Origin: Burkholderiales bacterium
Lineage (GTDB): Bacteria > Pseudomonadota > Gammaproteobacteria > Burkholderiales > Burkholderiaceae_D
Assembly: GCA_016177875.1 (NCBI GenBank)
Contig: JACOUL010000015.1
Location: 1-64,000, forward strand
Length of the DNA: 64,000 bases
Direction: 5' to 3'
The notes beneath the pieces were generated by a model, which saw nothing but the letters and a program-made list of their open reading frames with translations, was not told the DNA's origin and did no database searches. Shown in pieces: positions 1 through 6,645 of the stretch (the first letter of the stretch is position 1; the number at the start of each line of letters is the position of its first letter). Both the position numbers and the translations under genes were made by a program.

Positions 1-141
1 AGTTTGGATGAGCAGGTCAGATTGTTTGTTGCGCATTTGAGTGGCCTGTCGAATCAGGATGCTCTGCAAACCTCGGGCGTACTGTCCGAGAAATTTTGGT
101 TGAAACGTGTTTTGTCAAAAAACTTTTGCGGATCTGCTTAG
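1..141 (+). CDS. C-terminal end of an upstream gene (possible, partial)
   Basis: Frame 1 is open from the first base to a TAG at 139-141. It gives about 46 residues beginning SLDEQVRLFVAHLSG. The amphipathic start would suit the C-terminal tail of a chemotaxis-receptor-like coiled coil, but the piece is too short to assign. It overlaps the next gene's assumed start by about 46 bases, which is unusual, so either this frame is open by chance or the next gene starts further in. Confidence 0.3.
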   Translation, partial: SLDEQVRLFVAHLSGLSNQDALQTSGVLSEKFWLKRVLSKNFCGSA

Positions 142-842
142 TGCTGCTAGCGGCACTAATTTTCCCGGCAAGTGGCTCGGGTCAACATGTTGATTCCGCA
201 AGCGCGCAAGAAGAGCGAAATTTGAGTCAGCGACTGGCGGAAGGCGAACGTCTTCTGCATTCCAGGAAAGTGGAAGAGTCGCTCGACTATTTTGACAAGG
301 TTGCTCTCGCCTACGAAGAAAAATTCAGCGGAAATTCGACGAAGTACTACAGTGCCCGGACGCCGAATGAAGGGATGATGTACATGGTCGAAGCGGCAAG
401 TACGAAGGCAGGCGCGGCAAAGGTTGTTTCGTCGAATTGGGCACAGGCTTTTTTTCTGAAAGCGTATGCGCTCGTAGAGATGAGAAGACTCGACGAGGCG
501 AAAGCGGCGTTGGAGCGAGCCCTTGCGCTATCGCCTCGCAATTCCAACTACTTGTCGGAATTGGCTGCCATCTACCTCCACAAGAAAGATTGGGCATCCG
601 CTTTGCAGGCTTACCAGCTTGCCGAGGCGGCCGCCAAGGATTTTTCGCCGCCGAATCTCAAAGATAGCGAACTCGCTCGCGCCTGGCGCGGAAAGGGTTA
701 TGTATATGTAGAACAGAATCGACTCGACGATGCGGAAAAAATGTATCAGCAATGTCTCGAGCTGAATAAAAACGATATCAAGGCAATAAACGAGCTGCGT
801 TATATCCAGAAAATGAAAAGCAAAGCCGCCGGCACCCAATAA
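96..842 (+). CDS. Secreted tetratricopeptide-repeat protein
   Basis: This is a 248-residue protein with an N-terminal signal-like segment: KK at 8-9, then a Leu/Ala-rich core to about residue 28. The mature part has three TPR-like helical pairs at roughly 115-148, 149-182 and 195-228 (for example A-x-A-L-E-R-A-L-A-L-S-P). TPR proteins usually act as protein-binding scaffolds, here probably in the periplasm. The start is the TTG at 96, with a weak GAG upstream; a later TTG at 126 would keep most of the hydrophobic core but lose the lysines. The partner is unknown. The next gene begins 9 bases downstream, so the two may be co-transcribed. Confidence 0.75.
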   Translation: MVETCFVKKLLRICLVLLAALIFPASGSGQHVDSASAQEERNLSQRLAEGERLLHSRKVEESLDYFDKVALAYEEKFSGNSTKYYSARTPNEGMMYMVEAASTKAGAAKVVSSNWAQAFFLKAYALVEMRRLDEAKAALERALALSPRNSNYLSELAAIYLHKKDWASALQAYQLAEAAAKDFSPPNLKDSELARAWRGKGYVYVEQNRLDDAEKMYQQCLELNKNDIKAINELRYIQKMKSKAAGTQ

Positions 843-851
843 AAATCCCCC

Positions 852-1508
852 ATGACTCCCCGCTGCATTTTCATCACCGGCGCCTCCGGCTACATGGGCC
901 GCTTCCTCATCCCTGCGTTGTTAGCGCGCGGCCACAGGGTTCGCGCTTTGGTAAGAGAAGGCAGCGCGCATCGCGTGCCGAGCGGCGCGGAAGTCATCAT
1001 CGGCAATGCGCTCGACCCATCCACATTCGCCGACGCCATCGCACCAGCCGACACGTTCGTTCATCTGATCGGTACACCGCATCCGGGACCGGGAAAAGCG
1101 GCGAGCTTTCGTGCCGTCGATTTGCCGTCGGTCGACGCCGCGTTGACGGCATCGCTCAAGGCAGGCATCAAGCACTTCGTCTATGTGAGCGTGGCGCAAC
1201 CGGCGCCGATGATGCAGGCGTATATCGAAGTGCGGAAAAAAGGGGAGGAGATGATTCGTGCAAGCGGCATTCCGGCGACGCTTCTCCGGCCTTGGTATGT
1301 GCTCGGCCCCGGCCATCGTTGGCCTTATCTTCTGCTGCCGTTTTACGCCTTGTTCGAGCGCTTGCCCGCTACGCGTGAAAGCGCTATGCGCTTGGGCTTA
1401 GTCACGCTGGAACACATGATCGCTGCCTTGGTGGTAAGCGTCGAGCAGGGAGGCGACGGCGTGCGCGTGATCGATGTGCCCGGCATTCGCGCGGCGCAGA
1501 AGATTTAA
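852..1508 (+). CDS. NAD(P)-binding epimerase/NmrA-like protein
   Basis: The 218-residue protein opens with a Rossmann fold. The glycine motif GASGYMG lies near residues 10-16, followed by the expected G-H-x-V-R-A-L-V-R segment that ends the second strand. It resembles atypical short-chain dehydrogenases of the NAD-dependent epimerase/NmrA type. The classical Tyr-x3-Lys pair is not obvious: VYVSVAQPA is followed by YIEVRKKGE, which could supply Tyr and Lys. The substrate cannot be told from sequence. At 218 residues it is short for a full epimerase (usually about 300), so it may bind NAD(P) as a regulator or be a quinone- or sugar-related reductase. Confidence 0.75.
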   Translation: MTPRCIFITGASGYMGRFLIPALLARGHRVRALVREGSAHRVPSGAEVIIGNALDPSTFADAIAPADTFVHLIGTPHPGPGKAASFRAVDLPSVDAALTASLKAGIKHFVYVSVAQPAPMMQAYIEVRKKGEEMIRASGIPATLLRPWYVLGPGHRWPYLLLPFYALFERLPATRESAMRLGLVTLEHMIAALVVSVEQGGDGVRVIDVPGIRAAQKI

Positions 1509-1595
1509 CCGCTGACGATTACCATCTCCGGCTTCCTAGGTTCCGCCGAAAACAGCCATGCTGCGGCGCCAGAAACAATCCCTCTCCAAATTCCC

Positions 1596-1612
1596 TTGAC
1601 ATTTTATGTCAA
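1596..1612. promoter_or_regulatory. Dyad operator 1 (TTGACAT-TTT-ATGTCAA)
   Basis: This is a perfect inverted repeat with 7-base arms and a 3-base spacer, overlapping the -35 box. It shares the core GACAT-N3-ATGTC with a second site 29 bases downstream (centre to centre). A protein bound here would block RNA polymerase. Confidence 0.6.
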
Positions 1613-1623
1613 GACCCTATACT
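1596..1623 (+). promoter_or_regulatory. Sigma-70 promoter of the PspA/flotillin operon
   Basis: A perfect -35 box TTGACA (1596-1601) and a good -10 box TATACT (1618-1623) are separated by 16 bases. Transcription would begin near 1630, about 60 bases before the first gene. The -35 box lies inside one dyad operator, and the likely start site lies inside a second, so this strong promoter is probably kept under repression. Confidence 0.75.
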
Positions 1624-1626
1624 TTC

Positions 1627-1639
1627 GACATAATATGTC
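1627..1639. promoter_or_regulatory. Dyad operator 2 (GACAT-AAT-ATGTC)
   Basis: This second copy of the GACAT-N3-ATGTC dyad lies just downstream of the -10 box at the probable transcription start. The arms match operator 1 exactly over five bases while the spacer differs, as expected for a dimeric regulator's site. Confidence 0.6.
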
Positions 1640-1688
1640 ATTTCGCCTTTGCGCTAAGAGCAAGCAAAACACCACGCTGGGAGGATAA

Positions 1689-2117
1689 ATGGAAGACGGG
1701 ATGGAAAGGTTCTTGAGCATTGAAAAAGTGCTGGCCGCGCGCTTAAATTCGGTCGGCGTGAGCGCCAGCCTGTTGCCGGCCATCGAGCCGGATGCGGTGC
1801 CGGTCGTGCGCATCACCATCGAAGGGCAGGAAGAATTGCCGGTATTTGTCACGGCGTCGCCCACGCAGGTGCTGTGCATCAGTTATCTCTGGACCGAAGA
1901 AGAAGTGCGGCTGGAGCGTCGTGCGGAGATGTTGGAAGCGATGATGGATTTGAATATCTCGATTCCGCTGTCGAACTTCGGACGCATCGGCAAGCATTAC
2001 GTGATTTACGGGTCGCTGGCGCACGATGCCAGCGTGGAAGACATCGCAACCGACGTGGCGATGGTGGCCGATAACGCCATCGAAGCTTTGGAAGTGTTCA
2101 CCGAATACCTGAAATAA
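1689..2117 (+). CDS. yjfI: YjfI-like DUF2170 protein
   Basis: The 142-residue acidic soluble protein resembles the DUF2170/YjfI family, whose genes commonly sit directly before a pspA-like gene (yjfI-yjfJ in E. coli). No catalytic motif is visible. The fold looks like a small alpha/beta domain ending in an acidic helix (AMVADNAIEALEVFTEYL). The start ATG has an excellent ribosome site, GGGAGGA at 1679-1685. It is the first gene of the operon and lies 13 bases before pspA. The role is unknown; an adaptor or regulator for the PspA homologue is an inference from constant neighbourhood. Confidence 0.8.
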   Translation: MEDGMERFLSIEKVLAARLNSVGVSASLLPAIEPDAVPVVRITIEGQEELPVFVTASPTQVLCISYLWTEEEVRLERRAEMLEAMMDLNISIPLSNFGRIGKHYVIYGSLAHDASVEDIATDVAMVADNAIEALEVFTEYLK

Positions 2118-2130
2118 GAAGGAGGACATC

Positions 2131-2871
2131 ATGGCTGTATTCTCGAAAATCCTGACGATGTTGCGCGGCAATCTGCGCGAAATCGGTCAGAGCGTGGTCG
2201 ACGGCAATGCCACCACCATTTATGAGCAGGAAATTGTCGGCGCTAAAAATCATGTCGCCGTCGCGCGCCAGGATCTGACCGCCGTCATGGCCAAGGAAAT
2301 GCAGACCGGCCGCGAGATCGAGCGGCTGCAGGAAGAAATTCGCAAGTTCGAAGGGCTTGCCATGCAGGCGCTGCAAAAGAACGAGGCCGGTTTGGCGGAA
2401 GAAGTGGCGGCCAAGGTTGCCGACCTTGAAGCCGCGCTGACCGAGCAAAACGCTGCGCGCAATGAATTCGCAGCGCACGTCGTGCGCCTGAAGGAGTTGA
2501 TCCGCAATGCCGAAGCGACACTGCGCGAACATGAAAGGCAGCTGACCATGGCCAAGACGACGGAGAGCGTCTACAAGGCGACGGCGACGATTTCGCAAAG
2601 CATGGGATCGAGCGGGTCGCGCCTAATGAGCGCCAAGGAATCGCTGGAACGCATCAAGCAGCGCCATCAGGACATGGCCGACCGCATGCAAGCGGCGGAA
2701 GCGCTTGAGGGCGAATTCGGCAGCAAGGCGCTCGAGAGCAAGCTGGCTGCCGCCGGCATTGGCGACAAAGCCAATCGCAAGGCGGAAGTGATGGCACGTC
2801 TGCAAGCGCGTATGCAAACCGAGTCCGCACGCGAGGGAAGCGCCGATATTCAGGCGAATGCGAGGGAGTGA
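2131..2871 (+). CDS. yjfJ: PspA/IM30 family membrane-binding protein
   Basis: The 246-residue protein is almost wholly helical and coiled-coil, with a PspA/Vipp1-type layout. It has an N-terminal amphipathic helix (FSKILTMLRGNLREIGQSV), then long heptad-rich helices to about residue 205. PspA and Vipp1 are bacterial ESCRT-III relatives that polymerise on the inner face of the membrane and help keep it sealed. It is slightly longer than E. coli PspA (222 residues), with an extra polar tail. The ribosome site AAGGAGG precedes the ATG. No pspF-like activator is nearby, so regulation is likely through the promoter operators at 1596-1639. Confidence 0.9.
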   Translation: MAVFSKILTMLRGNLREIGQSVVDGNATTIYEQEIVGAKNHVAVARQDLTAVMAKEMQTGREIERLQEEIRKFEGLAMQALQKNEAGLAEEVAAKVADLEAALTEQNAARNEFAAHVVRLKELIRNAEATLREHERQLTMAKTTESVYKATATISQSMGSSGSRLMSAKESLERIKQRHQDMADRMQAAEALEGEFGSKALESKLAAAGIGDKANRKAEVMARLQARMQTESAREGSADIQANARE

Positions 2872-2877
2872 TGATTC

Positions 2878-3210
2878 ATGGTGCGTAGTTCATCGCGCTG
2901 GTCAAGTTCGGACGCGGCATTGCGCGCCGTGCAAGTCGCGTTCGACGTCGAAATGCAGGTGATCGAAGCGGTGCGTTATGCCGCTCTCGCCAACCAGCTT
3001 TCGCCGTCCGACCAGATCCGCAAGATCCTCGGTTTGCCGGTGACCAGCAAGCCGGTGCGTCCGCGCTTGACCGTCACGCTAAACGATGATGACTATGTGT
3101 TGCTTGCCAAGCGTTTCGGCATCGATGTGGACGATAAGCGCCAAATTAAGGAGACGCTGCATCAGGAACTGATAAAATTTGCGAAAAAACAAACGTCACG
3201 CAAAGAATAA
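2878..3210 (+). CDS. Small conserved-looking protein, possibly ribbon-helix-helix
   Basis: This 110-residue protein is not recognised. Its N-terminal half is helical and rich in Ala and Val (residues 13-40). A loop with LPVTSKPVRPR follows, then a strand-helix-helix pattern at about 61-105 (RLTVTLNDDDYVLLAKRFGI, then DDKRQIKETLHQELIKF). That pattern resembles ribbon-helix-helix DNA-binding domains, in which the strand contacts DNA as a dimer. It starts 6 bases after pspA and its ribosome site overlaps the pspA stop. If it does bind DNA, it is the best local candidate to read the GACAT-N3-ATGTC dyads. A structural role in the PspA complex is equally possible. Confidence 0.6.
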   Translation: MVRSSSRWSSSDAALRAVQVAFDVEMQVIEAVRYAALANQLSPSDQIRKILGLPVTSKPVRPRLTVTLNDDDYVLLAKRFGIDVDDKRQIKETLHQELIKFAKKQTSRKE

Positions 3211-3260
3211 AACGCTCGCCTTGAGAAGCGCGCGATAAACATTGAATAGGGGAGAACGGG

Positions 3261-3932
3261 ATGTCCATCTGGCAGCTGCTCGTCAGCTTTCCTACCGCGG
3301 TGCCGACCGTCTTGCTGGCGATACTCTTGATCTATTGGTTATTGTCGATCGCCGGTATCGTCGATATGGGGGACAACCTTGACGTCGACGTCGGCCACCA
3401 CGACTTTGAGATCGGCCATCACGAGATCGACGCCGGCCACGCCGCCACCAGCGAAATCTCGACCTTGGCGGGTTACCTGGTAGCTCTCGGTCTGGGTGGC
3501 GTGCCGTTTTCCATCATTCTCACTTTGCTGGTGTTTTTCACCTGGCTGGCTACGGCATTGGTGCACCAGTACTTTCTGGCTTTCGTGCCGACCCAATTGT
3601 TGCAGATCTTGCTGGGCATATTGACGCTCGTCGTTGCGGGTGCATTGTCGATTCCCATTTGCGCCAAGCTCATCAAGCCGATGCGGCCATTGTTCGTCAA
3701 GCATCATGCGCGCAGCAACCGCAGCTTGGTTGGGTTGACCTGCAAGATATTGACGCAAACCGTCGATGAAAAATTCGGCCGCGCGGAAGTCAGCGATAAC
3801 GGCGCGAGCTTAAATATTCGCGTTTGGGCAAAAACCCCGAATACATTGACGAAGAATTCTTCCGCCGTGGTTCTGAGCTACGACGAAAACACGCAGCAGT
3901 ACGAAGTACAGGTTTCACCCCATTCTCATTAA
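3261..3932 (+). CDS. yqiJ: YqiJ/NfeD-like inner-membrane protein with OB fold
   Basis: The 223-residue protein has three membrane segments, at about 8-35, 67-97 and 113-138. A loop after the first is rich in Asp and His (DVDVGHHDFEIGHHEIDAGH). The cytoplasmic C-terminal domain (about 150-220) has the beta-rich look of the NfeD/YqiJ OB fold. In E. coli and many other bacteria such proteins are encoded next to flotillins and act as their membrane partner. Here the flotillin gene follows after 33 bases. The His/Asp loop could bind metal, which is an inference from composition only. Confidence 0.82.
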   Translation: MSIWQLLVSFPTAVPTVLLAILLIYWLLSIAGIVDMGDNLDVDVGHHDFEIGHHEIDAGHAATSEISTLAGYLVALGLGGVPFSIILTLLVFFTWLATALVHQYFLAFVPTQLLQILLGILTLVVAGALSIPICAKLIKPMRPLFVKHHARSNRSLVGLTCKILTQTVDEKFGRAEVSDNGASLNIRVWAKTPNTLTKNSSAVVLSYDENTQQYEVQVSPHSH

Positions 3933-3965
3933 ACATAAACGCCAACCACCTCCAGAAGGACAACC

Positions 3966-6044
3966 ATGGATATCATGTTACTTGCCATTGGCATCGGCAC
4001 AGTCGTACTGCTGGGCTCCATCGCCCTGTTCGCCAAGTTCTACCATAAGGTCGAACAGGGTCATGCGATGATCATCAACACGCTGCGCTCCGAGCCGGAA
4101 GTCACTTTCACCGGCGGCATGGTCTATCCCATCATCCACAAGATGGAGCTGATGGAAATTTCCTTGAAGACTATCGAGATCAGCCGCCTGGGCCGCGAAG
4201 GCTTGATTTGCCAGGACAATATTCGCGCCGATATCAAAGTCACCTTCTTCATCCGCGTCAACAAGACGGCGGAAGATGTCCTGAAAGTTGCGCAAGCCGT
4301 CGGCTGCGAGCGTGCTTCCAACCAGGAGACGTTGGAAAACCTATTCTCGGCGAAGTTTGCGGAAGCATTGAAGACCGTCGGCAAGGCGATGGATTTTGTT
4401 GAGCTGTACCAGGCGCGCGACCGCTTCCGCGATGAAATCATCCGCCAGATCGGCGATGATTTATCCGGCTATGTGCTGGAAGACGCGGCGATCGATTATC
4501 TCGAGCAAACGCCTCTGGATAAACTGGATGGCCAAAACATTCTCGACGCCCAGGGCATCAAGAAAATCACCGAGCTGACTGCCATCGAAAACATCCGCAC
4601 CAATGAATTGAAGCGCGACGAGGAAATGCGCATCAAGAAAAAAAATGTCGAAACGCGCGAAGCCATCCTGGAACTGGAACGCCAGCAGGCGGATGCCGAA
4701 TCGCGTCAAAACCGCGAAGTCACAACGGTGCGCGCACGCGAGCAAGCTGAAGCGGAAAAAGTAAAGTCAGAAGAGCATGCCAAGTCGGAATTGGCCCGCT
4801 TGCAGGCCGAGCAGTTGATCATGGTCCAGCAGGAAAATACTGTACGCGAAAAAGAAGTCGCGGAAAACAATCGGAAGCGCGCCGTCGCCATCGAAGAAGA
4901 GCGCGTCACCCGCGCGCGCCAATTGGAAATCGTGGAGCGCGAGCGCGAAGTGGCACTGCAGACTATCGAGAAAGAAAAGGCAGTCGAAGTGCAGAAGAAG
5001 GCGATTGCCGACGTCATCCGCGAGCGCATCGTGGTCGAACGCACGGTCGCCGAGCAGGAAGAGGCGATCAAGGAAGTACGCGTGGTATCCGAGGCCGACC
5101 GTCACAAAAAGTCGGTGGTGATCGTTGCCGAAGCTACCGCCGAAGAAAAATTGCTGTTGACAGTCAAGGCGGCGGAAGCCGAAGAGCGTTCGGCAAAACA
5201 CAAGGCGGCGCAGGAATTGACGCTGGCAGAAGCGCACCTGAAAGTGGCGGAGAAACAGGCCGAAGCGAAAAAACGTGAAGCCGAAGGTAAGGAGGCCGAA
5301 CTGGCCGCGCCTGGCTTGGCAGATGCCAAGGTCAAGCTGGCCGATTCCGAAGCCATCGTTAAACAAGGTGCGGCGAGAGCGGAAGCCACCCGCTTGCAGA
5401 TGGAAGCGCAGGCCAAGGGCAACGAGCAGCTGGGTCTGGCCAACGTGACGATCAAGACGGCGGATGCTGCAGCTGTAATCAAACATGGCGAAGCAGAAGC
5501 CCAGGTGGTACAGGCCAAATTCGAAGCAGAGTCGACCGGCTTGCGCCAGAAGTTCGAAGCGATGTCGGCGATGAGCCCGGAAACCCGTGCCCACGAGGAA
5601 TACCGTATGCAGCTGGAGATCGCCAACGAGCAGATCATGAAGGGCCTCGATGCGCAAATGCATATCGCCAAGGACCAGGCCGACGTGCTGGGCAAGGCGA
5701 TGCAGAATGCGAAGATCGATATTGTCGGCGGCGAAGGCGATTACTTCGATCGCTTCGTCAAGGCGCTGGCGATCGGCAAGGGTATCGATGCAACGATCGA
5801 CAAGAGCCGCACGCTGCAGATCGGCTTGAAGGATCATTTGAGCGGCGAACGCGATATGGTCAACGACATTCGCGGTTTGATCGGCGCGCTGGGCGATTCT
5901 TCCGGCGAACTGCAGAATCTGACCTTGTCCGCTTTATTGGCCAAGGTAACGCGCGACGGCACGCCGCAGCAGCAGTCGGCCTTGCAGGGCTTGCTCGCAA
6001 GTCTAGGCCAGACTACGGAAGCGGCGCCGAAGACGCGGAAGTAA
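3966..6044 (+). CDS. yqiK: Flotillin-like protein YqiK
   Basis: The 692-residue protein has one N-terminal membrane anchor (about 4-23). A band 7/SPFH domain follows (about 25-200), then a very long Glu/Lys/Arg/Ala coiled coil (about 210-540) rich in E-A/E-K-x-E repeats, and a C-terminal flotillin segment. Flotillins form large oligomeric cages that organise membrane microdomains. It is longer than classical bacterial FloT (about 500 residues) and matches the YqiK subgroup. It follows its YqiJ-like partner and sits in an operon with a PspA homologue and an AAA+ ATPase, which supports a role in membrane stress or remodelling. Confidence 0.92.
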   Translation: MDIMLLAIGIGTVVLLGSIALFAKFYHKVEQGHAMIINTLRSEPEVTFTGGMVYPIIHKMELMEISLKTIEISRLGREGLICQDNIRADIKVTFFIRVNKTAEDVLKVAQAVGCERASNQETLENLFSAKFAEALKTVGKAMDFVELYQARDRFRDEIIRQIGDDLSGYVLEDAAIDYLEQTPLDKLDGQNILDAQGIKKITELTAIENIRTNELKRDEEMRIKKKNVETREAILELERQQADAESRQNREVTTVRAREQAEAEKVKSEEHAKSELARLQAEQLIMVQQENTVREKEVAENNRKRAVAIEEERVTRARQLEIVEREREVALQTIEKEKAVEVQKKAIADVIRERIVVERTVAEQEEAIKEVRVVSEADRHKKSVVIVAEATAEEKLLLTVKAAEAEERSAKHKAAQELTLAEAHLKVAEKQAEAKKREAEGKEAELAAPGLADAKVKLADSEAIVKQGAARAEATRLQMEAQAKGNEQLGLANVTIKTADAAAVIKHGEAEAQVVQAKFEAESTGLRQKFEAMSAMSPETRAHEEYRMQLEIANEQIMKGLDAQMHIAKDQADVLGKAMQNAKIDIVGGEGDYFDRFVKALAIGKGIDATIDKSRTLQIGLKDHLSGERDMVNDIRGLIGALGDSSGELQNLTLSALLAKVTRDGTPQQQSALQGLLASLGQTTEAAPKTRK

Positions 6045-6069
6045 TTCCGTCAACAAAAGGGAGACGACT

Positions 6070-6606
6070 ATGTTATGTCCAGCCTGCAATAGCCACGGTT
6101 TCGCGAACACTGCGCTGGAATCAGGGCTGGCAGTTGAGAGTTGCACCAAGTGCGGTGGCGTGTGGATGGAGCTCGATGCTTATCGTCGCTGGCGTGAAAG
6201 AACGCCGGACGCAGAGACGTCGGCGGCACAGATGGTCGATTTGGAACCGGCTGAGGGTGCGGCACGTCTTTGCCCGAAAACAGGTCTAATGATGGCGCGT
6301 ATCAAGGTCATGAACGAAGTCCCCTTGCGCCTCGATTACAGCGCAATGGCGCAAGGCGTCTGGTTGGACGGCGGCGAATGGGAAGCTTTGCAGGCGCTCG
6401 GCTTGCATCGCCAGCTCGACGGCATCGTCTCGGAACGCTGGCAGCGCCAGCTCCAGGAAGCGGCATCGCGTGAACGCATGGAAAAGGCGCATCGCGCGCG
6501 TTTCGGCGATGAGGCGTATGACAAGCTGGTCTCGATGCGCCAGTGGCTATCCCAGCAAAACCACCGCGCCGAAATGATCGCCTTTTTGAATGCGCGGGAA
6601 CACTGA
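6070..6606 (+). CDS. Zinc-ribbon (TFIIB-type) protein
   Basis: The 178-residue soluble protein starts with a four-cysteine zinc ribbon: C3-x2-C6 and C25-x2-C28, followed by GGVWMELD, typical of zf-TFIIB domains. A second, degenerate copy follows at about residues 64-100 (LCPKTGLMMAR and later GVWLDGGEWEAL). It keeps the flanking GVW-L-D-GE pattern but only one cysteine, so it probably cannot hold zinc. The C-terminal third is helical and basic. It lies 25 bases after the flotillin gene. The function is unknown; such ribbons often mediate protein contacts. Confidence 0.75.
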   Translation: MLCPACNSHGFANTALESGLAVESCTKCGGVWMELDAYRRWRERTPDAETSAAQMVDLEPAEGAARLCPKTGLMMARIKVMNEVPLRLDYSAMAQGVWLDGGEWEALQALGLHRQLDGIVSERWQRQLQEAASRERMEKAHRARFGDEAYDKLVSMRQWLSQQNHRAEMIAFLNAREH

Positions 6607-6645
6607 CAAGCGTCAGCCTGAAACCTTGCCGTGGATATCCACACG

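Noticed and set aside
4767..5837. Long minus-strand frame opposite the flotillin gene
   Set aside because: Phe/Leu/Arg/His-rich reverse reading of the Glu/Lys coiled coil; no promoter or ribosome site.
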